DNA of 9,548 nt from Candidatus Krumholzibacteriia bacterium (GTDB lineage: Bacteria; Krumholzibacteriota; Krumholzibacteriia; LZORAL124-64-63). Below are positions 1 to 7,163 of the stretch, in pieces (within the stretch, counting starts at the first letter, position 1; each line of letters opens with the position of its first letter). Below the pieces are notes generated by a model, which saw nothing but the letters and a program-made list of their open reading frames with translations, did not search any database and was not told the origin of the DNA. The translations under genes and the position numbers were made by a program. Location: positions 1-9,548 of the forward strand of contig DAOWLV010000089.1 of NCBI GenBank assembly GCA_030643455.1, read 5' to 3'.

Positions 1-1516
1 ACCAGTTTTCGGCGAGGTTCACCGGGTCCAGTGCTCCTTTTTCGGGATATGAATCCCCGAACAGGTCAGGGTCGGTTACCAGGATCTCCGGCCCCTCGGG
101 CGCCCAGGCCTTCAGCGACACGTTGTCGAAATAGGGAGCCGGCGTTCCGTTGGGACCGTCCCATCCCCAGATCCATCCCGCCTCGTTGACGCCCAGGGCG
201 ATCTGGACCCATTGGCGGTCGGGAACCATCAGATCGCTCACTGGCTCATCATGACGCCGGAATTCTGGCCCGCCGCTAAAAAGCATATTCCGGGAGACCC
301 ACGGGGCGAGTTCAAGGTCGGCCGGATCGGCGCTGTCCGTTGAACGAACATTCCAGAAATAGAAGATCCCCGCGGCAGTGGATGTCAGGGATTCATGCAC
401 GTAGACATCGAAAGCCAGCTCGGCTCCATCGTTGCCCGCCGGCCAGGCGATGGGGGGCGAAACGACGTGGTTTTTAATGAACCAGTTCCCCTCACCTTTC
501 AAAAGGCCGCCGGTGTTGTTGACCATCCACCCGCCGGGATCGTAGCACCAGGCCCAGCAGGGGGTGCCTCCAGTGCCGGGAACCACAATGCCGTCGTCGA
601 CGAAATTGACCTGCCAGGTGGTGTTGTCCAGGCAGGGATCGACATTGCCCAGATCGTTGCGCAGGTTGGTGAAGTCACCCACTGCCCAGTGCGGGCCCTG
701 ATTCCAGTTGACCGGGTTGCCGGGTTCGAAGTCGTCGAAGGTGATCAGGTAATCGTCCAGGAAAACGGCCAGATCGTCGATCTGGCAGGCGCCGTGACTG
801 GGATTAAGGCAGTCGGTGTCGTCCCAGCCATCGCCTGAGGTCCAGACGCGCCAGAAAAGCAGCACCTCGTCACTCCCGGGGCCGGTGAACTCACCGGGAG
901 AAAGAACGGTCGTGAAATCCAGGACAACCGTGGTATCGGTAGTACCTGTCCAGGTACCCAGCATGTCCGACTCGAATCCCCTTTTGATGAAGAGCTCCAG
1001 GAAATCCCAACCCGCGTCGGGAAGGTCGAAGTTCATGAGCCCGGTCAACCGGACGGTCACCGGCTGCGAGGGGTCAGCCACACTGTGTCTCCATTCCACA
1101 TCATCCAAAAAACTGGGGCCCACTCCTCCGATCGTGTCGGGAGCAGCGCAGGCAGCAATTGTTTCATCGCCGCAGTAGAGGGCGTGGTTGCCGAGTCCAT
1201 GTCCGGCAATGTACTCAGCCCAGTAGGTCGACACATGCCAGTGGTTCTCGGTGGTGACGACTGTCAGGTCCTCGTGGGTCCAGCCGTGCCAGTCGGGTAG
1301 GCCGCCGGGCGTTTCGAAGCTGCCGTCCCAGTTGCCGGGTCCACCCAGAATATAAGTAGTGTCGACAGGAGCCCTGGACGCGGAAGGCGGGAATCGGACC
1401 CAGGACGTGGAATCGTCATGGGGCTGGGGAAGGTTATCCCGGGTACCGGTCCGGGCGTGAATGGGCTGGGCGAGAGAAACCATAAAAACGATGGCGAGAA
1501 CGGCGACATAACGCAT
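1..1516 (-). CDS. Large secreted protein, N-terminal 505 residues (3' end outside window)
   Basis: The minus-strand frame is open from ATG at 1516 to the window edge, so the C-terminus is missing. Residues 1-21 form a Sec signal peptide: short basic start (MRY), hydrophobic VAVLAIVFMVSLA, and a likely cut after IHA. The mature part is rich in Trp, Gly, Asp and Asn and poor in Lys, as in extracellular beta-sandwich proteins. Two similar modules are visible, about 55-255 and 258-470. Each opens with a phrase of the type FE(T/P)G..P.W, and they end with IDDLAVFLDD and FDNVSLKAW respectively, a pattern common at the end of jelly-roll or lectin-like domains. Cysteines at 115, 123, 236, 244, 295, 320 and 324 could form disulfides. 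I recognise no enzyme motif. Secreted proteins of this look often end in a sorting or FlgD-like Ig domain, but that part is not in view. No strong ribosome-binding site precedes the ATG; the start is chosen because it gives the clean signal peptide. Function unknown. Confidence 0.8.
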   Translation of the reverse strand, partial: MRYVAVLAIVFMVSLAQPIHARTGTRDNLPQPHDDSTSWVRFPPSASRAPVDTTYILGGPGNWDGSFETPGGLPDWHGWTHEDLTVVTTENHWHVSTYWAEYIAGHGLGNHALYCGDETIAACAAPDTIGGVGPSFLDDVEWRHSVADPSQPVTVRLTGLMNFDLPDAGWDFLELFIKRGFESDMLGTWTGTTDTTVVLDFTTVLSPGEFTGPGSDEVLLFWRVWTSGDGWDDTDCLNPSHGACQIDDLAVFLDDYLITFDDFEPGNPVNWNQGPHWAVGDFTNLRNDLGNVDPCLDNTTWQVNFVDDGIVVPGTGGTPCWAWCYDPGGWMVNNTGGLLKGEGNWFIKNHVVSPPIAWPAGNDGAELAFDVYVHESLTSTAAGIFYFWNVRSTDSADPADLELAPWVSRNMLFSGGPEFRRHDEPVSDLMVPDRQWVQIALGVNEAGWIWGWDGPNGTPAPYFDNVSLKAWAPEGPEILVTDPDLFGDSYPEKGALDPVNLAENW

Positions 1517-1584
1517 GGCGACCCCAAAGAACGCGGGAAATGAGAGCGACCCATTTATATAAATTGAGCAAGGCGGTTTTCTAC

Positions 1585-1613
1585 ATTCTACGAAATTTGC
1601 TCTTAAAACTCAA
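1585..1613 (-). promoter_or_regulatory. Candidate sigma-70-type promoter for the secreted-protein gene
   Basis: Read on the minus strand, TTGAGT (1613-1608) is followed after exactly 17 bp by TAGAAT (1590-1585). These match the -35 and -10 consensus at 4/6 and 5/6. The start codon is about 70 bp further on (1516), and the surrounding DNA is AT-rich in a GC-rich window. Transcription would begin near 1578. A second AT-rich patch (TATATAA, about 1554-1560) lies closer to the gene without a good -35. The promoter is inferred from sequence only, and sigma-factor preferences of the host are unknown. Confidence 0.45.
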
Positions 1614-1632
1614 CCAAAATGGTATGAATTTA

Positions 1633-1647
1633 GTTAACAGTGTTAAC
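1633..1647. repeat. GTTAAC-N3-GTTAAC dyad, possible operator
   Basis: Two copies of the self-complementary hexamer GTTAAC lie 3 bp apart (1633-1638 and 1642-1647), forming a 15-bp inverted repeat. It sits about 20 bp upstream of the candidate -35 element at 1608-1613. That is a place where an activator, or a repressor working by looping, could bind. The regulator is unknown. Short AT-rich palindromes also arise by chance, so this is tentative. Confidence 0.3.
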
Positions 1648-1755
1648 CGGGTCCCGGGGCAGTTTCGAGGGTATCGGGAGTGTTATCGTTGACGAATAAC
1701 TCAATGACAATTAGCAAGAACACTGCCGGGTGGAAACAAAAACCAGATGAGGATC

Positions 1756-1787
1756 AAAAAGGTGCACCCCTGCTGGCAGGGGCGCAC
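1756..1787 (-). terminator. Intrinsic (Rho-independent) terminator after the rRNA methyltransferase gene
   Basis: Positions 1762-1772 and 1777-1787 pair over 11 positions with one A-C mismatch, closing a 4-nt loop. The stem is GC-rich (CCCCTG with CAGGGG, closed by GTGC with GCAC). On the minus strand the stem is followed one base later by TTTTT (1760-1756), as an intrinsic terminator requires. It starts 54 bases after the methyltransferase stop codon, so it most likely ends that transcript. On the plus strand no T-run follows. Confidence 0.75.
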
Positions 1788-1841
1788 GGTATTGTTGATC
1801 AAATTACAGCAAGGTGATCGGTAGGCAGTCGCGGTCCCGGA

Positions 1842-3191
1842 TCAGTCGTCGGATTTTCCCAGCAGCATCATCGTCTCGATATGACTTGTCTGGGGAAACA
1901 TGTCCAGCACCTGCAGCTGTTTGAGCTCATACCCCGCCTCGACAAAAGCGGCGGCATCGCGGGCCAGGGTGGCCGGATCGCAGCTCATGTAGAGAAGGTG
2001 GCGGGGCCGGATCTCGAGCAGGGCGTTCACGCCGTCCCTGCCCAGGCCGGCGCGCGGGGGATCGACGAGGCAGAAGCTCGCGTTCCACATGGCCGGCGGC
2101 GCCAGGTCGGGCTGGGCCAGGATCTTGGCCAGACGGCCGGTGTATACCCGTGCCTTGTCCCGGGCGGCCTCGCTGTGCCGGATGTTGTTTTCGGCATCGC
2201 GGCAACCGCCCGAATCGCTGTCCACGGCCACCACTTTTTCAAACAGGTCGGCCAGCGCCAGGGTGAACAGGCCGACTCCGCAGAACAGGTCGCCCAGCAG
2301 CACGCCCAGATTGCCGTCGTCCTTCAATTCGGTGATCCAGCCGCGGATCACACCCAGCGCTTCGGTGGTCACCGTATGGTTTCCCTGGAAAAAGCTCTGG
2401 ACGCCCACCCGGTATTTGTGGCCAGCGATCTCGTACATCAGATAATCGCGGCCCCACAGGGGCAGGTTATTGAACAGCAATCCTTCGCAACCGGGAGCCG
2501 GGGGCTCACCCTCGGGCAGGGCGGCCAGGACCTTTCGCATCACCTTCAGGCGCTTGGGGGGACCGAAGACCGAGACCAGCCAGCCGCCGCGGCCGTCCAT
2601 CCTGACCACGATCTGCTCTGCAGGAGGCAGCATGCGCAGCCAGGGCAGGATGTCCTTGTTGAACTGCTCGGGCATCAGGGCACAGCTGTCCAGGGGAACG
2701 ACTTCGTGGGTTCCGCGGCGCATCAGACCGTAATGGTTGACGGGATTGGAGAACACGCGAATCCGATTGCGATAGCCCAGGTCCTCGGCGGCGTCCGGAC
2801 CGGTCAGCAGTTCGGAAACATCCATCTTGCCCACGCGTTTGAAGCAGTCGGCAACGATGTCGGCCTTGGCCCGGCGCTGGTGTTCGGGATCCAGATGCTG
2901 CAGATCGCACCCGCCACACTGCCCGTAGTGGGGACAAGGTGGATCCTGGCGCCCGGGTCCCGGTTCCAGGAGTTCGTCGACCGTGGCACGCACGAATCCC
3001 CTGCGGCGTTCTTTCACCGCGACACGCACGCGGTCACCCGGAACAGTCAAGGGCACGAACACAGCCTGGCCTTCGTGGCGAGCCAGGCCGTCCCCGCCGG
3101 TGACCAGCTTTTCGATGACGACCTCGATCATCCCGGATTCATCGGGCTGACGCGGTTTGTCAGCTGATTTGTCTGTCTGCTTGTCATTCAT
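1842..3191 (-). CDS. rlmD: 23S rRNA (uracil-C5)-methyltransferase, RlmD/TrmA family
   Basis: The 449-residue product matches the usual length of RlmD-type enzymes, which use S-adenosylmethionine to make 5-methyluridine in 23S rRNA in the cytoplasm. Residues about 20-76 look like a TRAM RNA-binding domain. Cys86, Cys92 and Cys95 (CPHYGQCGGC) plus Cys170 fit the four ligands of the [4Fe-4S] cluster of this family. GVQSFFQGN (263-271) precedes the SAM-binding motif DLFCGVGLFTLALA (301-314). VDPPRAGLG (376-384) is the family's DPPR motif. SCDPATLARD (403-412) contains the catalytic cysteine, Cys404. FPQTSHIET (432-440) is the conserved C-terminal signature. The first 20 residues are a charged, low-complexity lead; Met21 is an alternative start just before the TRAM domain. 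The gene stands alone, divergent from the envelope cluster and followed by a terminator. RlmC/RlmCD-type specificity (other uracils) cannot be excluded from sequence alone. Confidence 0.9.
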   Translation of the reverse strand: MNDKQTDKSADKPRQPDESGMIEVVIEKLVTGGDGLARHEGQAVFVPLTVPGDRVRVAVKERRRGFVRATVDELLEPGPGRQDPPCPHYGQCGGCDLQHLDPEHQRRAKADIVADCFKRVGKMDVSELLTGPDAAEDLGYRNRIRVFSNPVNHYGLMRRGTHEVVPLDSCALMPEQFNKDILPWLRMLPPAEQIVVRMDGRGGWLVSVFGPPKRLKVMRKVLAALPEGEPPAPGCEGLLFNNLPLWGRDYLMYEIAGHKYRVGVQSFFQGNHTVTTEALGVIRGWITELKDDGNLGVLLGDLFCGVGLFTLALADLFEKVVAVDSDSGGCRDAENNIRHSEAARDKARVYTGRLAKILAQPDLAPPAMWNASFCLVDPPRAGLGRDGVNALLEIRPRHLLYMSCDPATLARDAAAFVEAGYELKQLQVLDMFPQTSHIETMMLLGKSDD

Positions 3192-3288
3192 GGTCCGCTT
3201 AAACTAGCATGGGGGTGGTCCCGGGGCCAGATTTGTGACAACCCGGGTCCGGGTGGATGCGTACACCTGGTAACTGCCGGCCCAAAAC

Positions 3289-3292
3289 AGGA
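3289..3292 (+). promoter_or_regulatory. Ribosome-binding site that decides a GTG start
   Basis: AGGA lies 9 bases before the in-frame GTG at 3302. The upstream in-frame ATG at 3257 has no comparable site and would place 15 odd residues, including Cys and Pro, before the lipoprotein signal. Starting at GTG gives a compact M-A-G-K-K n-region directly before the hydrophobic stretch, so GTG is preferred. Confidence 0.6.
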
Positions 3293-3301
3293 ACGGAATC
3301 C

Positions 3302-3856
3302 GTGGCGGGAAAAAAGAACATCTTCGGATTGATATGTCTGGGTTCGCTGGCCATCGTGCTGGCGGGAGTGTCCCTGACCGGATGCGCCAAGCGGGTGATG
3401 CGAACCGAAGCGCCCGTTGAAGCCACCCAGGTCCCGCCGGCGGAAACCACCCCGGATATTCCCGCAGCACAGCAACCATCAGGATCGCGCCTTGGTTTTG
3501 ACGCGGCCGCCCTGGCGAAGGAGCAGCTGGGCAAACCCTACCAGTGGGGAGCTTCGGGGCCGGAAAAGTTCGATTGCAGCGGCCTTGTCATGTACGTATA
3601 CGATAACCTGGGGGTGAAGCTGCCGCGGGTAACCGGCGAGCAGGCCTACGCGGGGATCCATGTGGACCGCGAGGACCTTCAGCCGGGGGACCTGGTGTTT
3701 TTCAGGCTCAGCGGTTCCCGGATCGATCACGTGGGCATCTATCTGGGACACTCGGAATTCGTGCATGCCCCGCGCAAGTACCAGCCGGTGCGCACCGACA
3801 GTCTGAACAATTCATATTGGAGGGGTCGGTTCAAGGGGGGCCGGCGCCTGAGCTAA
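3302..3856 (+). CDS. NlpC/P60-family peptidoglycan hydrolase, lipoprotein
   Basis: With the GTG start the product has 184 residues. Residues 1-28 form a lipoprotein signal: two lysines, a hydrophobic run, and the lipobox LTGC with Cys28 as the lipidated residue. A Pro/Thr/Glu-rich linker (about 30-62) leads to one NlpC/P60 domain. Its papain-like catalytic residues are visible: Cys92 in FDCSGLVMYVY, His143 in IDHVGIYLG, and His155 in FVHAP as the third polar residue. PGDLVFF is also conserved. Enzymes of this family cut gamma-D-Glu-diamino-acid bonds in peptidoglycan stem peptides. This one is probably tethered to a membrane facing the periplasm and resembles the small Spr/NlpC type. It is the first gene of a plus-strand cluster; the next start lies only 12 bp after its stop. 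I found no convincing promoter in the 110-bp divergent gap before it. Confidence 0.88.
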   Translation: MAGKKNIFGLICLGSLAIVLAGVSLTGCAKRVMRTEAPVEATQVPPAETTPDIPAAQQPSGSRLGFDAAALAKEQLGKPYQWGASGPEKFDCSGLVMYVYDNLGVKLPRVTGEQAYAGIHVDREDLQPGDLVFFRLSGSRIDHVGIYLGHSEFVHAPRKYQPVRTDSLNNSYWRGRFKGGRRLS

Positions 3857-3860
3857 AGGA
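3855..3860 (+). promoter_or_regulatory. Ribosome-binding site overlapping a stop codon, supporting a TTG start
   Basis: AAAGGA overlaps the TAA stop of the hydrolase gene (3854-3856) and lies 8 bases before TTG at 3869. No ATG occurs nearby in this frame. An in-frame GTG 20 codons further in would delete the arginine-rich n-region of the signal peptide, so TTG is the better start. The arrangement suits re-initiation by ribosomes finishing the upstream gene. Confidence 0.6.
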
Positions 3861-3868
3861 CACCATTT

Positions 3869-5371
3869 TTGGCCGCCGATTTTTTCACCACCACGGGGAG
3901 AAGATTTCACGGACGGTGCCCCGGGCCGGTGGCTCTGGTGTTGTCCGTGATGCTGCTTGTCGTGGGTGTGGTGGGTGCCGTGGCGGCTCCGGCCCAGGAC
4001 CTTCCCGATTCAACCAGTTCCTTCTGGGGCCACACCCCCACGACCGCCGACACCCTGGGCACCTTCGAAGGCAGCCTTTGGGGCCCGGTGCCCGCCCGGG
4101 ACGACAGCGTATCGGCCCGCTACACGAACTACTCGCGGCCGGCCTGGGAAACGGCGGTCATGGTGCCCTACTGGGTCGTCGGCATTCCCTTCCGGATCGT
4201 GTACCTGGGCATCGACCAGACGGTCATCGGCATGGACAAGCTGGGTCTGTTCGGGGCGGCGGCGGCGCATCCCGGCCTCAGGATTCCTACCGACACCTAC
4301 CTCATGCCCGTCGTTTCCATCGGTGATCTGGAAGGATTCACCCTGGGCCTCCAGGCCAGACATTACGACTTCCTGGGTCCCGGCAACATGCTGTTCCTCC
4401 AGGCATCACGGTCCACCCGCAAGGCCGATGAACTTTCGGGCGGTTCCCTGTTCCACATGGGCCGTGACTGGACGATCCAGGTGGGCGGCGGCACCGAGGA
4501 AAAGAACCTGACCCGGTATTTCGGGCTGGGGCCCAACTCGGACTTTGACAACCTGTCCTATTATCACCGGCGCGTCACCTGGGGAGGGTTCGAGCTGGAC
4601 AAGGTGGTGGGCCGCAAGGTTGGCCTGAAGCTGCGCACATATTCCTCCAAGGTCGAAGCTCTCGAACCGGTCTACGAGATCGATCAGTCGCTCGGCAGGG
4701 TTCATGGGGATGACATCCCTTTCGGATATCCCGGCCAGTCCACGGGCTGGACCTGGCGCCTGGCCCTGTACCGTGACAATGCCGATCAGAGGGGACGGCC
4801 GAGGAGCGGCGGGTTCCAGTCGCTGGGTGTCTCACTGTTCAATGCGAGTGACGGCAGTGATCTGCAGTTCCTGACCTACCACGCGAACCTGGAAAAATTC
4901 TTCTCGCTCTGGCACACCGACCGAACCCTGGCTGTGCGCGGCTTCTTCAATCGTATTTCCAACGTGGGAAATGCGGACATACCCTTCACGCGTCTGGTGA
5001 CCTTCCAGCGTCCGGACGAGTTGCGGGGATACCACTCCCTGCGTTTCTACGGGATGGGATCCTTGGGATTTTCCACGGAATACCGCTGGCCGGTCTGGGT
5101 GGTCCGCGGCCGCAATGACATGGGGGTGGACGCCTATCTCTTTTCGGACATCGGCCAGGTGTTCGAAAAGACGGCGGAGATCAGTTTCGACAACATCAAG
5201 GTCACAGGGGGAGCGGGACTTCGTTTGATCAAATCGAACCGGGGTTTCGCCGCGCGTTTTGAAATCGGGCTCAGCGATGAGCAGACGATCTTTCGGCTGA
5301 AGTTCAGCCAGACGTTCCAGTACGATCCGAAAGGAATGCTCTATGGCAAGAATCCGACCAAGGTCTACTAG
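3869..5371 (+). CDS. Omp85/BamA-like outer-membrane beta-barrel protein
   Basis: The 500-residue product starts with an arginine-containing n-region and a hydrophobic core (about 21-38), with a likely cleavage near AVAAPA (37-42). Its C-terminal half is made of alternating beta strands and carries Omp85-superfamily signatures. These are an L-R-G-Y motif at 385-388 followed by a strand ending STEYRWPVW (402-410), then F-S-D-I-G (425-429) and GGAGLRL (447-453), which resemble the barrel motifs of BamA/TamA/surface-antigen proteins. Omp85 proteins insert or export proteins or lipids at the outer membrane. The roughly 100-150 residues between signal and barrel do not look like the string of 75-residue POTRA repeats of true BamA, and 500 residues is short for BamA. 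This is therefore probably a reduced relative of unknown cargo, not the essential BamA. The last barrel-like strand (IFRLKFSQTF, about 474-483) is followed by a 17-residue tail. It overlaps the next gene by 29 bp. Confidence 0.75.
   Translation: MAADFFTTTGRRFHGRCPGPVALVLSVMLLVVGVVGAVAAPAQDLPDSTSSFWGHTPTTADTLGTFEGSLWGPVPARDDSVSARYTNYSRPAWETAVMVPYWVVGIPFRIVYLGIDQTVIGMDKLGLFGAAAAHPGLRIPTDTYLMPVVSIGDLEGFTLGLQARHYDFLGPGNMLFLQASRSTRKADELSGGSLFHMGRDWTIQVGGGTEEKNLTRYFGLGPNSDFDNLSYYHRRVTWGGFELDKVVGRKVGLKLRTYSSKVEALEPVYEIDQSLGRVHGDDIPFGYPGQSTGWTWRLALYRDNADQRGRPRSGGFQSLGVSLFNASDGSDLQFLTYHANLEKFFSLWHTDRTLAVRGFFNRISNVGNADIPFTRLVTFQRPDELRGYHSLRFYGMGSLGFSTEYRWPVWVVRGRNDMGVDAYLFSDIGQVFEKTAEISFDNIKVTGGAGLRLIKSNRGFAARFEIGLSDEQTIFRLKFSQTFQYDPKGMLYGKNPTKVY
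5331..5335 (+). promoter_or_regulatory. Ribosome-binding site inside the barrel gene for the kinase-like gene
   Basis: AAGGA lies 7 bases before ATG 5343, inside the last codons of the barrel gene. It supports a start that overlaps that gene by 29 bp in another frame. The overlap is a typical sign of translational coupling. Confidence 0.6.
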
Positions 5372-7118
5372 GCGGTTCCCGTCGCCCCGACCTGGTCGGG
5401 GAGCGGGACAGGACATCTGCTTCCTGCTGTTGCTGGTGATGACCACGGTTCCGTGGTCGGTCCCGGCGCTGGCCATCGAACCGTTGCGCGACGAGCCGGT
5501 TGTCTGGTTCGCGGACGACCGTTCACCAATCGAGGCGCCCGAATTCCAGGAGCCCGGCCTGGTGCCCTACGCGGTGGACTCGTTCGTGGGCCGGCCGTTC
5601 TCGCGCTTCTGGAATCCCGGCCGCTTTTTCCGCTGGGTGGGAACCGGCGACCGGGTCCAGGAATCCGTGGACATCAACACGCTGGACGAAGTGGTCAACT
5701 CGACCTGGTTCACCAACAGGATCGGGCTGAAGCCCCTGTCGGAGGCCCAACTCACCGAAGGCGCCGCCCATGGACGCGGGTTCGCCGCCGGTCCCGATCG
5801 CAGCGCTCCGTGGACCATCATCGGGGCCAAGACCTCCGGCGTGACGCCGGGTTTCAGGATCAAGGATGCCACCGGAGATGTCTGGCTGTTCAAGTTCGAT
5901 CCGCCATCTCATCCGGGCATGACCATCCGGGCCGGGGTGGTGACCAACCTGCTGTTCCACGCCATCGGTTTCAACGTGCCGGTGGACCGTCTGGTGATGT
6001 TCTCCCGCGAGGATCTGGTGGTGGGCGAAGGCGCCATGATGCGTCTGCAACGTGTGGGCAAGGTTCCCATGACCGAAGCGAACCTGGACTCGGTCCTTGT
6101 GGCCACCAAGTCCATCTTCAACGGCCAGTACCACGCCCTGGCCAGCCGTTATCTCGATGGCATTCCGCTGGGGCCCTTCGACGACCAGGGCACGCGTGAG
6201 GATGATCCCAACGACACGGTGCGCCATCAGGACCGCCGCGAATTGCGCGCCCTGAAGGTGTTTGCCGCCTGGGTCAACCACTTCGACACCAAGATGCACA
6301 ACTCCCTGGACATGTATCTGGGCGAACCGGGGGCCGGTCATGTCCGCCATCACCTGATCGATTTCGCCTCGACCCTGGGCGCATTCGGCGACGCGCTGGT
6401 CAAGCGGTTCGGTTATGAATACGGTTTCGACGTGTTCCCGATCACGGGGCGCGCCCTCACCCTGGGTTTCGTGGAAGACACCTGGGTTTCGCTGGAAAGG
6501 CCCGCGGGCCTGGATGAGGTGGGACTCTTCGATGTGGACACCTTCGATCCCGGCGGCTGGAAACCCGACCTGCCCCACAGCGGCATGGCCAATCTCACCA
6601 CCCGGGACGGATACTGGGCCGCCAAGGTGCTGTCGGCCTTCACCGACGAGGACCTGCGCCTTATCGTCAGGCAGGGTCACTATCAGAACCCGGCGGCGGT
6701 GGATTTCCTGGTCGAGACCCTGGCCGGCAGGCGCGACAAGATCGTCAGGTACTGGTTCGACAGGGTGCCACCCCTCGATTTCTTCACCCTGACCGAAAAG
6801 GGAATCGAATTCCACGATCTGGCTGCCGAGCGGGGTTACGCTTCAGTGGAAGAATCCCGGTACCGCTTCAGGCTGGCCGCCGTGGGCAGCAACCGCAACG
6901 GGCGCGATGACGGCTGGACCTCGTGGCATGAAACCCCTGTTTCGCTGGTGCCGCTGTTCGATGGTTCCGGCCGGTTGGCTGACGATATTCCCCAGGGGGA
7001 TGCGGACCATCCCTTCCTTGCTGTTGAGGTCCAGGTCAATCGGGGATCCGGCTGGAGTCGGTCTACCGTTCTTTATGGGGCCTATGCTTCTGGGAGACTA
7101 GTGGCCCTGGATCGGTAG
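5343..7118 (+). CDS. Exported protein with kinase-like (HipA/CotH-type) catalytic signature, function unknown
   Basis: The product has 591 residues. An Arg/Pro-rich n-region (1-24) and a hydrophobic core (25-38) end in PALA, giving a likely signal-peptidase cut after residue 44, so the protein should act in the periplasm or outside. Residues 158-186 read like a nucleotide-binding lobe: a GAKTSGVTPGF glycine-rich turn, then VWLFKF with Lys184 on a strand. A helix-turn segment (196-220) ending IGFNVPVDRLVMF resembles the equivalent part of HipA and CotH kinases. In the second lobe, NHFDTKMHN (312-320) has the spacing H-x-D-x-K-x-x-N of a kinase catalytic loop. LIDFASTLG (338-346) could supply the metal-binding Asp340. 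From memory, uncharacterised secreted proteins with the same DPND..RRELR, N-x-D-x-K and DFGSTLG-type phrases occur in several environmental phyla, so this is probably a known but unstudied family. The C-terminal 110 residues (about 480-591) may be a beta-rich add-on. Kinase activity is inferred, not shown. Confidence 0.65.
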   Translation: MARIRPRSTRRFPSPRPGRGAGQDICFLLLLVMTTVPWSVPALAIEPLRDEPVVWFADDRSPIEAPEFQEPGLVPYAVDSFVGRPFSRFWNPGRFFRWVGTGDRVQESVDINTLDEVVNSTWFTNRIGLKPLSEAQLTEGAAHGRGFAAGPDRSAPWTIIGAKTSGVTPGFRIKDATGDVWLFKFDPPSHPGMTIRAGVVTNLLFHAIGFNVPVDRLVMFSREDLVVGEGAMMRLQRVGKVPMTEANLDSVLVATKSIFNGQYHALASRYLDGIPLGPFDDQGTREDDPNDTVRHQDRRELRALKVFAAWVNHFDTKMHNSLDMYLGEPGAGHVRHHLIDFASTLGAFGDALVKRFGYEYGFDVFPITGRALTLGFVEDTWVSLERPAGLDEVGLFDVDTFDPGGWKPDLPHSGMANLTTRDGYWAAKVLSAFTDEDLRLIVRQGHYQNPAAVDFLVETLAGRRDKIVRYWFDRVPPLDFFTLTEKGIEFHDLAAERGYASVEESRYRFRLAAVGSNRNGRDDGWTSWHETPVSLVPLFDGSGRLADDIPQGDADHPFLAVEVQVNRGSGWSRSTVLYGAYASGRLVALDR

Positions 7119-7163
7119 CTCACGGTTTTCTCTCCTCTAATTTCAATCAGGTAGACGCCTCCG

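Larger units (their letters stand above)
1517..1841. other. Non-coding gap between the rRNA methyltransferase and secreted-protein genes
   Basis: This 325-base stretch separates two minus-strand genes and has no convincing reading frame. From right to left it holds the intrinsic terminator of the upstream methyltransferase (about 1756-1787), an otherwise unremarkable segment, a GTTAAC dyad (1633-1647) and a candidate promoter (1585-1613). It is clearly more AT-rich than the genes on either side. The secreted-protein gene therefore appears to have its own transcription unit. Confidence 0.7.

Noticed and set aside
395..838. A 147-codon plus-strand open frame at the left
   Set aside because: It lies opposite the secreted-protein gene, whose frame is open over 505 codons with a signal peptide. 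No independent evidence supports the plus-strand frame.
1881..3167. A 428-codon open frame on the plus strand opposite the rRNA methyltransferase gene
   Set aside because: It is an antisense shadow caused by high GC and codon bias. The minus strand encodes a complete enzyme with all family motifs, while the plus-strand protein has no recognisable domain and no ribosome-binding signal.
3257..3301. Upstream ATG (3257) as start of the NlpC/P60 lipoprotein
   Set aside because: It lacks a good ribosome-binding site and adds 15 residues that disturb a normal lipoprotein signal. The GTG at 3302 fits better.
3192..3301. Promoters in the divergent gap between the methyltransferase and hydrolase genes
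   Set aside because: Only isolated -35-like pieces (for example TTGTCA on the minus strand) were found, with no -10 at acceptable spacing.
5523..6815. A 430-codon minus-strand open frame opposite the kinase-like gene
   Set aside because: The plus-strand gene has a signal peptide, ribosome-binding site and coherent motifs. The antisense product is His/Gly/Val-rich filler typical of a reversed GC-rich gene.
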